From Flavobacteriales bacterium (lineage in GTDB: Bacteria; Bacteroidota; Bacteroidia; Flavobacteriales_G; Salibacteraceae), in the NCBI GenBank assembly GCA_018660685.1, contig JABJJW010000024.1, forward strand, positions 124,001 to 188,000: DNA of 64,000 nucleotides, written 5' to 3'. Below the pieces are notes generated by a model, which searched no databases, was not told where the DNA came from, and saw only the letters and a list, made by a program, of their open reading frames with translations. The number at the start of each line of letters is the position of its first letter. Positions within the stretch are counted from its first letter, which is position 1. A program made the translations under genes and the position numbers. Shown piece after piece: positions 37,750 through 46,541 of the stretch.

Positions 37750-40104
37750 TTACTTCAACGCCTTGTCATTAAACAAGATGTACCCAAAATGGAATAAGAA
37801 GGTAATCGGTGTTCTGGGATTAATGTCATCCCCAGATATCTCAGGAAGGTTGTAATAGTAGTTTACGGCTGCTGAGATTGGCCCTAGAGGACTTTTATAC
37901 ACCGCATTTAGGCAGGCGATCGTGTAGCGCCGCTCAAGATTTTCCCGGATTTCAGGAAAGAACTCTACAACCGGATCACCGAGCTCATTGATGATGGTTC
38001 GCTCAGAGTTGACTGCAAATCGGTACGGCTGAAAAATGTAGCCTTCCATTCTCAGGTCCAGATTCTTCCTCAAATTGACAATGAGCTTGTGTCCAATTGC
38101 CGCATACTGATACGCGCGAAATGATTCCAAGAAAAGCGTCTGACTTTCTGGTGTGGGTCTAAAGGCTGGTGAACGAAGAGAACTCGCAGTGTAATTGCTG
38201 AAAAGTCTCATGTCGCTATAAACACCTTGAGCGTAAACGCCTAGACGAATTGTTCCGCTTGACTTATAATACACATCCAATGTAGCCTTGGCATCAATCC
38301 ATTGGTGTGGTTGTCGTATAATGATTTGCTCTCCTGTAGTGCCAGGATTGAAGGATTCCTCACCGTCGGTATACCGAATGCTTAGGTTCATGAATGACCC
38401 TTTGTTTGGATACAACTTGTGATTGAGGCTGTTTCGCTCTATGGACATGGAAGTGGTTCGTCCAAAAAGAAGGGTTTTGTCCGTTATGTCGTCTTGAGCA
38501 AAATCTTGAGTTTGGTAGTAGTCATCGCGCAGCGTTAAAAGGCCACCGCTCAGCGTGCACTTAGTTTTGTTTCCTAACGCGAATGAAGCGTTGAGCTTGG
38601 CGTACTGCTCATTTTGAATGAGGTATAGGGAGTTGTCATCCTCAAAGAATGTAGCGCGACTACTGAAGTAATTCCATCGATTGATGGCTACAACGGGTTC
38701 AATGTAGATCGGGAATCGAACCGGCAGGTCAATGCGCGCCTTTCCCAAAACAGAAGTGTAAAGCTTGCCAAAGTAGGCGTTGGCCTTAAAGCTCATCGCC
38801 GTCGTGCTAAGTGAACTGTAGCCAATGCCGATGTATCCCGTGTTGATAGGCCTAGAGCTCAGGTTACCACCAAACTCAATATTGAGGTTCTTGGCTTTCT
38901 TGACTTGTAGATTGAGCTTGTATGTTGAGTCGTTCTCATTGATTGAAGCATACGGAAAGAGGCGTTCAATCTTCTCATTCTCATAAATGTGATAATAGCC
39001 TTTCTCTAACTCCTCTTCGTCAAGAACCTTGTCACGTCTGCGTCGTAGAATGCGCTCAACATAGTTGCTCTCATACGCGGTAAGGCCTTCGAATTCGTAA
39101 TCATCAAACACCAACGGCTTTAATTTCTTCCGGAATTCCATCCGGCGCTCTTGGACTTTTTTAGCATGGATTCGAGGGTGCACCTTCTCCTTAATTTCCT
39201 CTATTTGACGCAGTGTGGAAGTGTATCCTGAATCAATGGTTTCTTGCATTCGAGTGAAATCAAATGTCCCCAAGTCAATCTTGGGTTCAATAAGTACGCA
39301 ACAGTCACCGAGTAATTCATAATTGGTTTTCGAAACCACCATGTTTCGAAGCTGAGACAAGAAATCATCCTCTCTCGGCGGGCCTTCATTGGACGAAACG
39401 TTTGACCCAATGATTACTTCAGGATCAAACTGCTCTCGCATGATATCAGTAGGGAAGTTATTGTAAAGACCTCCGTCGAATAGCAGTTTACCTTCTACGA
39501 TGAGCGGCTTGAGGTACAAAGGGTAACTCATGCTGGCGCGCACAGCCACATTCATATTTCCGTCCTTAAAGACGACAGACTCCTTGTCTTCAATATCACT
39601 TGCGACACAGCGAAAAGGAACGAACAGACTATCGAAGTCGTAACCGGTGGCAGCACTGGCTGGGTCGAAGTAATGCATCAACTCGAAGTCCAACGCTGCA
39701 GGATTTATAAAACTCGTAGGGATCGAGGTTTGAAGGAAGTTCGAGTCGGAACTCAGCTTAATCGCGATCCAGTGTGCATCCGGATCAGGATCACGGAAGT
39801 AGTACTTGAATTTGTCATCAATCTCTCCCATCGCAACTCGACGGTACTCATCGCTCGTCAAGATTTTCTCAATTTCATCTGGAGAGTATCCAGCTGCGTA
39901 CAATCCTCCGACCATCGCACCGCTTGAAGCCCCAGTTATGTAATCAATCGGAATTGAGTTTTCTTCAAGCGCCTTTAATACACCAACATGTGCAATTCCA
40001 GATGCCCCACCGCCGCTCAGTACAACACCCACTTTTTGGGCTTGAAGTCCAAAGCAAGAAAAAGCCAAGAAAATTCCAATCAATCGGGTTAGCAGGCGAT
40101 GCAT
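37750..40104 (-). CDS. Patatin-like phospholipase with C-terminal outer-membrane barrel
   Basis: A 784-residue exported protein of the PlpD/type Vd-like architecture. From ATG 40104 it has a signal peptide ('MHRLLTRLIGIFLAFSCFGLQAQ'), then a patatin domain with the oxyanion motif 'LSGGGASGIAHVG', the nucleophile in 'GASSGAM' and the catalytic Asp in 'FDGGLYNNFP'. A POTRA-like region ('FEGLTAYESNYVERILRRRRDK') follows, and the C-terminal half is beta-rich with alternating aromatic residues, as in Omp85-type barrels. It ends '...FLFHFGYILFNDKALK', a short tail after the last strand. The ORF-track start is a TTG overlapping the upstream gene. A lipase role is inferred; all catalytic residues are present. 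Confidence 0.88.
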   Translation of the reverse strand: MHRLLTRLIGIFLAFSCFGLQAQKVGVVLSGGGASGIAHVGVLKALEENSIPIDYITGASSGAMVGGLYAAGYSPDEIEKILTSDEYRRVAMGEIDDKFKYYFRDPDPDAHWIAIKLSSDSNFLQTSIPTSFINPAALDFELMHYFDPASAATGYDFDSLFVPFRCVASDIEDKESVVFKDGNMNVAVRASMSYPLYLKPLIVEGKLLFDGGLYNNFPTDIMREQFDPEVIIGSNVSSNEGPPREDDFLSQLRNMVVSKTNYELLGDCCVLIEPKIDLGTFDFTRMQETIDSGYTSTLRQIEEIKEKVHPRIHAKKVQERRMEFRKKLKPLVFDDYEFEGLTAYESNYVERILRRRRDKVLDEEELEKGYYHIYENEKIERLFPYASINENDSTYKLNLQVKKAKNLNIEFGGNLSSRPINTGYIGIGYSSLSTTAMSFKANAYFGKLYTSVLGKARIDLPVRFPIYIEPVVAINRWNYFSSRATFFEDDNSLYLIQNEQYAKLNASFALGNKTKCTLSGGLLTLRDDYYQTQDFAQDDITDKTLLFGRTTSMSIERNSLNHKLYPNKGSFMNLSIRYTDGEESFNPGTTGEQIIIRQPHQWIDAKATLDVYYKSSGTIRLGVYAQGVYSDMRLFSNYTASSLRSPAFRPTPESQTLFLESFRAYQYAAIGHKLIVNLRKNLDLRMEGYIFQPYRFAVNSERTIINELGDPVVEFFPEIRENLERRYTIACLNAVYKSPLGPISAAVNYYYNLPEISGDDINPRTPITFLFHFGYILFNDKALK

Positions 40105-40160
40105 GGGTACGAAGCTATGAAAGAATGCCCAACGGGAATTTGCAGTCGGAGCAGCTGTGA

Positions 40161-40949
40161 TCAAAGGGTTGAAACGTTTAACTGCAGTTCTTTAAAATAG
40201 GCCGGTGCTTTTGTGAGTCTGGAACCGTACCAGCTGAACATTTCACCATCCACAAGCATGACTTTAGTTTTCGGTAGTAGATTTTTAAATCGCTCCACAT
40301 GCTTCTCTTTGAAAGGGAATGGCTCACTACTCAGGAGCAAATAATCTGGTGCGAGATCGACAAGCCTACCTTCTTCAAGACTTGGATAGCGATCAGCGTC
40401 TGAGAGGTTTTTGAATCCTGCAAACCGGAGCATTTCATGAATGAAAGTGTCGTTACCCGCGACCATTACTGGTTCATCCCAAATCAGGTAGAGGCAGGAT
40501 GAGGAATCAATATTCTTAATAGACTTGAACTGATGTTGAATTTCGTCGATGAGCGCGTTCCCTTTTGGTTCCACTTCACAGATCTTGGACACATTTCGAA
40601 TCATATCGATTGCTGATTCAAGCCCGTTTACATCGCTGACCCATACCGGGAATTCTTGGCTCAATGCGTCGATGTCATCGGCTGTGTTTTCTTCTTTGTT
40701 GGCAATGATGAGATCTGGGTTGATTTCTCTGATCTTATCCACATGCAACTTTTTGGTTCCTCCAACTCGAGTTTTGGTTCTAAACCACTCATCGGGTCGA
40801 ACACAGAATTTTGTGATTCCGACGACTCGATCGTTCAATTCAAGATCATACAGCAGTTCGGTTTGAGATGGGACCAAACTGATGATACGTCTCGGAGGTG
40901 ATTCGATCAAAACGCTTCGACCGAGATGATCAGTAAACGTTCTATTCAT
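40161..40949 (-). CDS. TroA/BtuF-like helical backbone protein without signal peptide
   Basis: A 262-residue protein that resembles periplasmic metal/cobalamin-binding proteins of ABC transporters: 'PPRRIISLVPSQTELLYDL', 'VVGITKFCVRP', 'VGGTKKLHVDKIREINPDLIIA', 'YLIWDEPVMVAGNDTFIHEML'. Yet it starts 'MNRTFTDHLGRSVLIE' with no signal peptide or lipobox, so as annotated it stays in the cytosol. No ABC permease or ATPase lies nearby. Upstream it overlaps the amidotransferase gene by 8 nt. The ligand is unknown. A missing upstream signal sequence is unlikely because the frame upstream lies within the neighbour. Confidence 0.75.
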   Translation of the reverse strand: MNRTFTDHLGRSVLIESPPRRIISLVPSQTELLYDLELNDRVVGITKFCVRPDEWFRTKTRVGGTKKLHVDKIREINPDLIIANKEENTADDIDALSQEFPVWVSDVNGLESAIDMIRNVSKICEVEPKGNALIDEIQHQFKSIKNIDSSSCLYLIWDEPVMVAGNDTFIHEMLRFAGFKNLSDADRYPSLEEGRLVDLAPDYLLLSSEPFPFKEKHVERFKNLLPKTKVMLVDGEMFSWYGSRLTKAPAYFKELQLNVSTL

Positions 40950-41697
40950 TATTCACAGCCTTCAGAAACTCACGAAGAACATTCGCTGCCATTGGTGAGT
41001 CACGTTCCATGCGTTCTGGATGCCATTGCACAGCCTTAAAAAATGGATGGCTCAGAGAATCGGCCAGGGAGATGGCCTCGATTACGCTGTCTATACTCAT
41101 TCCATCAACCTCAAGACCTGCTCCTATAACCCTGAGAGATTGATGATGGTTACTGTTGGTCCAACCGGAATCTACCCCAAAAACTGTTTTGAATCTTTCT
41201 GATGTTCCATAAACAAAATGCTCCGCATCCGTCTCATCAACCTTGTGAGCATCAGAATTTAGATCAGAAGGGATGTCGAGGTAGAGGTTACCACCCAAGG
41301 ATACATTCATGATCTGCATTCCTCGACAGACTCCAAGAATTGGGGTTCCCCGCTCTTTTGCAAACTCACTGCTCAATAATTCAATGGAATCTCGGAGCGT
41401 ATTGGGTTCTCCACAAACAGACAAAGAGTCTACGGTTCCATAATGTCGAGGTTGAATGTCCGGTCCTCCTGTGAGAATAATTCCATCAACGGATTCCAAC
41501 ACGGAATCAATCTTAGAAGGTTCAAGAGTGTATAGCTCAACAAAGGAATATGAAGAATCCTGTGTGTTTACCCAGCGCTGATAATCACTTTGGGGATAAT
41601 ACCATGAAATTGCGAGAACCTTTGAATCATCAACTTTTTCAGTTTTACATGCAGTAAAAGCGAATAAGCAAAAGCCGATAATGCAAACTGTCCTCAT
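40942..41697 (-). CDS. Lipoprotein class I glutamine amidotransferase (peptidase C26 family)
   Basis: A 251-residue member of the gamma-glutamyl-hydrolase/PuuD-like family. It has the nucleophile in 'GVCRGMQIMNVSLGGNLY' (Cys near 122), 'DGIILTGGPDIQP' and the catalytic His in 'AVQWHPERM'. The N-terminus 'MRTVCIIGFCLFAFTACKTEK' looks like a lipoprotein signal (…FTAC), which would place the enzyme in the envelope, unusual for a family mostly found in the cytosol. It lies 2 nt after cbs and overlaps the next gene. The substrate (gamma-glutamyl peptides or conjugates) is inferred. Confidence 0.82.
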   Translation of the reverse strand: MRTVCIIGFCLFAFTACKTEKVDDSKVLAISWYYPQSDYQRWVNTQDSSYSFVELYTLEPSKIDSVLESVDGIILTGGPDIQPRHYGTVDSLSVCGEPNTLRDSIELLSSEFAKERGTPILGVCRGMQIMNVSLGGNLYLDIPSDLNSDAHKVDETDAEHFVYGTSERFKTVFGVDSGWTNSNHHQSLRVIGAGLEVDGMSIDSVIEAISLADSLSHPFFKAVQWHPERMERDSPMAANVLREFLKAVNNE

Positions 41698-41699
41698 GC

Positions 41700-43061
41700 T
41701 TAGCTCATTGCCGATACGATGTCGTGTCGAGTAACAATTTGGTATTTCCCTTGACCTAGATCAACGAGGGCTGCTCCGCAGGTTGGACTCAAGTGTTTTG
41801 ATATCGTGTTGATCGGGTCCGTGGCTTGAATAACCGGAAATGGCTCATTCATATGATCTCTAATGTGCTCATCTCGCGTTTCCGAGTTCGCACTCAACTT
41901 GTCGAGAAGACTAGCGTCATCAATGCTTCCAACGAATTTTCCTTGCTCCATTACCGGAAGTTGTGAAATGTCAAACTTTCTCATGAGTGCAACGGCATTA
42001 TGAACGGGTTCACCCGCATTCACAGTGAGAAGTGGAAGATCTTGACGATGAGCAAACAGGTCCTTTGCGACATGATTCTCTTCATTCAAAAATCCTCTAT
42101 CACGCATCCAATCGTCGTTGTAAACTTTACCTACGTACCGAGAACCGTGGTCGTGAAACAGCACAACAACGACGGAATTTTCATCCAATTCATCCTTCAT
42201 TTGGCGAATTGCCTGAAATGCCGAACCACAGCTGTAACCAAGGAACAACCCTTCTTTGAGTGCTAATTCACGCGTTACTAAAGCTCCATCACGATCAGTA
42301 ACTTTTTCGAAATGGTCGATTAAATCGAAATCAACATTTTTCGGGAGAATGTCCTCACCGATTCCTTCCGTGATATAACTGTAGATTTCAGTTTCGTCAA
42401 AGTCTCCAGTTTCATGAAACTTCTTGAATACAGAACCATATGAATCAACACCCCAAATTTTGACGTTCGGATTTTGCTCTTTTAAATACTTCCCGACACC
42501 AGAAATTGTACCTCCTGTTCCAACCCCAACTACGAAATGGGTCACTTTCCCATCCGTCTGGTTCCAGATCTCTGGTCCAGTGGATTCATAATGAGTGAGT
42601 CGGTTGCTGAGATTGTCATACTGGTTGACCCAGAATGAATTCTCGATTTCCTTGTTAAGCCTTTCTGCGATAGAGTAATAAGATTCAGGATGATCGGGAG
42701 AGACGTTGGTAGGACAAACATGCGCAACCGCCCCAAGCGCTCTTAGAATGTCAATTTTTTCCTTGCTCTGTTTGTCACTAAGCGTGCAAATGAGCTTGTA
42801 GCCTTTCACAATACATGCGAGCGCAAGACCCATTCCCGTGTTTCCACTGGTGCATTCTATAATTGTTCCACCCGGCTTGATGTCTCCACGGGCCTCCGCA
42901 TCTTCCAACATTTTGAGGGCCATTCTATCCTTGACACTGTGTCCAGGATTGAAGTATTCAGTCTTGGCTAATACGGTCCCAGGAATGTCCTCTGCAATCT
43001 TATTGAGCCTGATTAGAGGTGTGTTTCCAATCGTCTCGAGGATGTTGTTTTTTATGTCCAT
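41700..43061 (-). CDS. cbs: Cystathionine beta-synthase (PLP domain plus two CBS motifs)
   Basis: A 453-residue PLP enzyme that condenses serine (or O-acetylserine) with homocysteine or sulfide. The N-terminal fold II domain has the PLP Lys in 'NPGHSVKDRMAL' (about K44), 'ECTSGNTGMGLA' and 'GVGTGGTISGVGKYL'. The C-terminal part, from about 325, carries a CBS pair: 'LPLLTVNAGEPVHNAVALMRKFDISQLPV' and 'DHMNEPFPVIQATDPINTISKHL'. It has no haem-binding N-terminal extension like that of animal CBS. It heads a minus-strand operon with the amidotransferase. Cysteine synthase activity is an alternative. Confidence 0.9.
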   Translation of the reverse strand: MDIKNNILETIGNTPLIRLNKIAEDIPGTVLAKTEYFNPGHSVKDRMALKMLEDAEARGDIKPGGTIIECTSGNTGMGLALACIVKGYKLICTLSDKQSKEKIDILRALGAVAHVCPTNVSPDHPESYYSIAERLNKEIENSFWVNQYDNLSNRLTHYESTGPEIWNQTDGKVTHFVVGVGTGGTISGVGKYLKEQNPNVKIWGVDSYGSVFKKFHETGDFDETEIYSYITEGIGEDILPKNVDFDLIDHFEKVTDRDGALVTRELALKEGLFLGYSCGSAFQAIRQMKDELDENSVVVVLFHDHGSRYVGKVYNDDWMRDRGFLNEENHVAKDLFAHRQDLPLLTVNAGEPVHNAVALMRKFDISQLPVMEQGKFVGSIDDASLLDKLSANSETRDEHIRDHMNEPFPVIQATDPINTISKHLSPTCGAALVDLGQGKYQIVTRHDIVSAMS

Positions 43062-43083
43062 TTATCCGTGTGAAATTCAGGTG

Positions 43084-43111
43084 CAAAAGTAGGAAATCAC
43101 CCTCTCTCCAA
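43084..43111 (-). promoter_or_regulatory. Promoter of the cbs operon (TTG-N17-TActTTTG)
   Basis: On the minus strand TTG (43109-43111) precedes TACTTTTG (43084-43091) by 17 nt, and the cbs ATG lies 22 nt downstream. Confidence 0.6.
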
Positions 43112-43260
43112 TTGCCAATGTTCAATGAACAATTGCCAATGGATTCGGAGTCGATAAAAGGGAAAACACAGTCAAATTGAATGTCAAATGCGGAATCCAA
43201 ATTATAGAGTGATTCCCAATAAATGAAGATTGACAATTGATAATTGTGAATTGTCAATTG
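43105..43260. repeat. Degenerate CAATTG(A/C)CAAT repeats with a long inverted repeat
   Basis: This A/T-rich spacer holds CAATTGCCAATG twice around 43109-43141 and an inverted repeat ATTGACAATT (43229-43238)/AATTGTCAAT (43249-43258). The second arm overlaps the 3' end of the LolC/E-like gene. It resembles the CAATTGACAATT-type intergenic repeats seen in some Bacteroidota. It holds no gene; the 43000-43257 ORF is a shadow. Confidence 0.5.
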
Positions 43261-44486
43261 AAACGAATCGTCTTTACTGGATCAATCCGACTCACCAACA
43301 TAGCGGGAATCAGTAACATGACCAAGCAGACTGCAATGCTCCCTAAATTAATAGCTAGGATGGGTGAAGATTCAAACAGGACTGGAACACTGTCTACATA
43401 GTAATTGCTCTTGTCTAGGGTAACAATAGCAAACTTTTGTTGTAACCAACCGAGCCCGAGTCCCACGGCATTGCCAATGGCAACTCCTATTATGATGAGG
43501 TAAAGTGCATTGTAAAGAAAGACTTTGCTGATCGTGCCATTTTTTGCCCCCATGGCTTTGAGAATGCCAATCATGTTCGTTCGTTCCAGAATGAGCACGA
43601 GCAGGGCCGATATCATGTTGATTCCAGATACCAAAACCATCAGAATGAGGATGATGATGACGTTGATGTCTTGAAGCTCCAACCAACCGAAAATATCCAT
43701 GAACTGATCGGTTATTTTCAGTGTATTGAATTCATAGGTGACATGCTGAGCCGTCAAGTAGTCGAGCCGATCTAAATCTTCGAATGAATGCAGGAGCACT
43801 TCAATACCAGCTACTTGGTTCGCTTCCCAGCCGTTGAGCTTTTGTACATGCTTGATGTCGCACAGGAATATGCTTCCATCAAACTGCTCCATTCCGGTAT
43901 CATATACTCCGCCAATGATGAATCGTCGTTTTCTTTCTAGCTCATCTTGGATGTAAGAAACGGAGAATTTATCGCCGACCTCCAATTCCAGTTTGTTTTG
44001 AATTTGACTGGATATGAGCACGGAGTCCGAGGGAGTGGAGTCATTCACCTGAAAGACTGAACCTTCCAGTAAGTTGTCTTCAAAAAATTCCCAATCGAAA
44101 TCTTGATCCACGCCCTTGCTCATCACGCCGAGAATCTCGCCTTTGGCACTGATGATTCCACTTTTGTAGGCATAAACTTGGGTTCCTTTTACTTCAGGTT
44201 CAGCGAGAATGTCCTCTACAAAAGGTTGGTCCCTTTCCATGGGCTTGACTCCCAACGTATTCTGTGGATTGTAAAGGGATATCTGAAGGTGAGAGCCAAA
44301 ACCTATAACCTTCTCGCGAATTTCATTTTGAAACCCAGTTACGATGGCAATCGATAGAATCATCACTGCCATTCCAATGGCGATACCCGCAATGGCAATT
44401 TTGATAATGGCTGACGAGCTCTGACCCGTTACACCTGCACGGCGGCCAGAGATCATTTTGTTTGCAAGGAATAGTTCGAATCGCAA
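43254..44486 (-). CDS. LolC/LolE-type ABC transporter permease (FtsX/MacB fold)
   Basis: A 410-residue inner-membrane permease expected to extract lipoproteins for transfer to the outer membrane. It starts 'MRFELFLANKMISG' from a TTG, the only start fitting the family N-terminus. It has TM1 ('IIKIAIAGIAIGMAVMILSIAIV'), a long periplasmic MacB-PCD-like domain (about 55-265) and three C-terminal TMs with 'LERTNMIGILKAMGAKNGTISKVFL', the FtsX motif. No LolD ATPase is adjacent. It is divergent from namZ. Other FtsX-family roles cannot be excluded. Confidence 0.82.
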   Translation of the reverse strand: MRFELFLANKMISGRRAGVTGQSSSAIIKIAIAGIAIGMAVMILSIAIVTGFQNEIREKVIGFGSHLQISLYNPQNTLGVKPMERDQPFVEDILAEPEVKGTQVYAYKSGIISAKGEILGVMSKGVDQDFDWEFFEDNLLEGSVFQVNDSTPSDSVLISSQIQNKLELEVGDKFSVSYIQDELERKRRFIIGGVYDTGMEQFDGSIFLCDIKHVQKLNGWEANQVAGIEVLLHSFEDLDRLDYLTAQHVTYEFNTLKITDQFMDIFGWLELQDINVIIILILMVLVSGINMISALLVLILERTNMIGILKAMGAKNGTISKVFLYNALYLIIIGVAIGNAVGLGLGWLQQKFAIVTLDKSNYYVDSVPVLFESSPILAINLGSIAVCLVMLLIPAMLVSRIDPVKTIRFN

Positions 44487-44562
44487 ATTGGCGTGTTTAA
44501 AACTTCAATTGGGCATAGTCATTGCCGCTATGAAGATGTGCAAATTTGATCATCTGTTCGCT

Positions 44563-45747
44563 ATGAAAGGCACCATTTCATTCTTCTTTATCCTCATTTT
44601 AATGAACGGGGCAATTGCGCAGCTTAGCTTCAAAACAGATGCGGACATTACAGTTGGGGCAAAACGATTTTCCGAGTATGAATCGATGTTATCTGGAAAA
44701 CGAGTTGCCATCTGTGCAAATCACACCTCCTATCTTGACAGTGTTCATCTGCTTGACTTCCTTTTAGATAAGGACATAGATGTTGTAAAAGTATTTGCCC
44801 CAGAACACGGGTTCAGAGGAAAAGCAGATGCAGGACAAAAGGTCAGTGGCAGCATCGATGATAAAACAGGAATTGAAATTGTCAGTCTTTACGGAAACCA
44901 CAAAAAACCAACAGCCGAAGATTTGACTGGAATCGATGTAGTGCTATTTGATATTCAAGATGTTGGAGCCCGATTCTATACGTACATATCAACCATGACG
45001 TATGTGATGGAATCGTGCGCTGAGAATGATATAGATTTTGTTGTCCTCGATCGACCGAATCCTAATGGGTTCTACGTTGATGGCCCGATGTTACAGACCG
45101 AGCACAAATCCTTTGTTGGAATGTTACCTATTCCCGTAGTGCATGGCTTAACCATCGCTGAATTGGCTCAAATGATCAATGGTGAAGGTTGGCTGGAAGA
45201 AGGAATAAAGGCAAAGCTTGAGGTGATTAGATGTGATGGTTATCAGCATAGTGACATTTACGTATTGCCGATCAAACCATCACCGAATTTACCCACTGCT
45301 AATTCGGTTTTACTCTACCCATCGCTCTGTTTTTTTGAAGGAACGAGCTTTTCGGTAGGACGAGGAACAGCAACGCCATTTGAAGTTTTTGGTCATCCCA
45401 ACATGAGTATTGGTTCCTTCATATTCGTTCCCAAGAGTGGGGAAGGATCAACACACCCGAAGCACGAAGGAGTTCCATGTGTTGGTTGGGACTTATCCGA
45501 AATAGGAGGGAAGAGAATCCAAGAAACACAAGGACTGATTTTAGATTGGCTGGTCGACGCCTATCGCCAATTTCCTGAAAAGGATAAGTTCTTCAATTCA
45601 AATGGATTTATCCATAAGCTGGCAGGAACTGATCAACTGCAAAAGCAGATTGAACAAGGCTATACAGCAGATGAAATCAAGGCTTCTTGGCAGTCTGATT
45701 TGTCAGAATACAACAGAAAGAGGGCTAAATACTTGCTTTACGACTAG
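44563..45747 (+). CDS. namZ: NamZ-like exo-beta-N-acetylmuramidase (DUF1343)
   Basis: A secreted protein of about 394 residues. From ATG 44563 it has a signal peptide ('MKGTISFFFILILMNGAIAQ'). Family motifs are 'RVAICANHTSYLD', 'KVFAPEHGFRGKADAG', 'DVVLFDIQDVGARFYTYIST', 'VVLDRPNPNGFYVDGP', 'KPSPNLPTANSVLLYP' and 'EGTSFSVGRGTATPFEVFG'. DUF1343 members (family GH171) remove terminal N-acetylmuramic acid from peptidoglycan fragments. The ORF-track start at 44458 overlaps the divergent permease; a start at 44530 is a less likely alternative. Cell-wall recycling partners (murQ, nagZ) are not in the window. Confidence 0.85.
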   Translation: MKGTISFFFILILMNGAIAQLSFKTDADITVGAKRFSEYESMLSGKRVAICANHTSYLDSVHLLDFLLDKDIDVVKVFAPEHGFRGKADAGQKVSGSIDDKTGIEIVSLYGNHKKPTAEDLTGIDVVLFDIQDVGARFYTYISTMTYVMESCAENDIDFVVLDRPNPNGFYVDGPMLQTEHKSFVGMLPIPVVHGLTIAELAQMINGEGWLEEGIKAKLEVIRCDGYQHSDIYVLPIKPSPNLPTANSVLLYPSLCFFEGTSFSVGRGTATPFEVFGHPNMSIGSFIFVPKSGEGSTHPKHEGVPCVGWDLSEIGGKRIQETQGLILDWLVDAYRQFPEKDKFFNSNGFIHKLAGTDQLQKQIEQGYTADEIKASWQSDLSEYNRKRAKYLLYD

Positions 45748-45764
45748 CGGTCTTTAGAATGGTT

Positions 45765-46541
45765 TCAATTTCGATTCAAAGAGTCGGGAAAATTGAAGTA
45801 TTGCCGCTTCTTGATCGGCTTACCCAGAGCTTCGATCCATTCTTCTACGGACATTCCTTCTTGAATATTTACATCTGAGGGGAGATCGAAAATTCCTTCT
45901 GGAAGTGGAGAAATAGTGTCTATTGAAAGAGCTTCCAAAGTCATCGTCTCCCTTCCAACTTGAACTTGAGTCTTCATCAATATTCCTTTCCAACGCCATT
46001 CTTTGGATTGCAAGGCTTCAATGTTCCAATACCTTGTGGGAAGATCTAGGATCGTGTCTATTCGTACCAATTGACCGCCCTTCTCCAAATACATCATCTC
46101 CGCAGCTTCGTTAAGGTCAAGTGACGGGCTTTTTAGCGCTGTTGAATACAACAGTGAATTGTCGATGCTCCTTGCATTCATTGTACTTCGATCGACGACG
46201 AAAATCATGCTGTCGCGCATCAAAGTGATCAAATTGATGATCTCTCTTTCCTCTTTAAAAAGATTCTCTCTGGTCGTAGAAGTAAACTTGATTTCCACCA
46301 TCCCATAGTCCGTAAAGTAAACCTCTTCGGATCCCGTTTGTAAACCTCTGTACTGGTACATGAGTTTGCCTTCTTTTACTCCATATCGAATAGGGTAATT
46401 TTCATGCGCTACTGAAACTTTGGTGGGTTGCTGAACAACTTCTGCTACCATTGAACCACTTCCAATTTGTTCGGCCTGCTTCGGCTGAGAGCATGCTCCG
46501 AGAAGAACGATGAGACAGAGTGAGAGAGTTTTAAGAACCAT
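45765..46541 (-). CDS. Hypothetical lipoprotein
   Basis: A 258-residue protein with a lipoprotein signal, 'MVLKTLSLCLIVLLGACSQ' (lipobox LGAC). The rest is a mixed alpha/beta sequence without a domain I recognise; segments like 'YGVKEGKLMYQYRGLQTGSEEVYFTDYG' recall DUF4412-type outer-membrane lipoproteins, but this is weak. It overlaps the aminotransferase gene by 11 nt at its 5' end and is likely read from the same promoter. Function unknown. Confidence 0.7.
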   Translation of the reverse strand: MVLKTLSLCLIVLLGACSQPKQAEQIGSGSMVAEVVQQPTKVSVAHENYPIRYGVKEGKLMYQYRGLQTGSEEVYFTDYGMVEIKFTSTTRENLFKEEREIINLITLMRDSMIFVVDRSTMNARSIDNSLLYSTALKSPSLDLNEAAEMMYLEKGGQLVRIDTILDLPTRYWNIEALQSKEWRWKGILMKTQVQVGRETMTLEALSIDTISPLPEGIFDLPSDVNIQEGMSVEEWIEALGKPIKKRQYFNFPDSLNRN

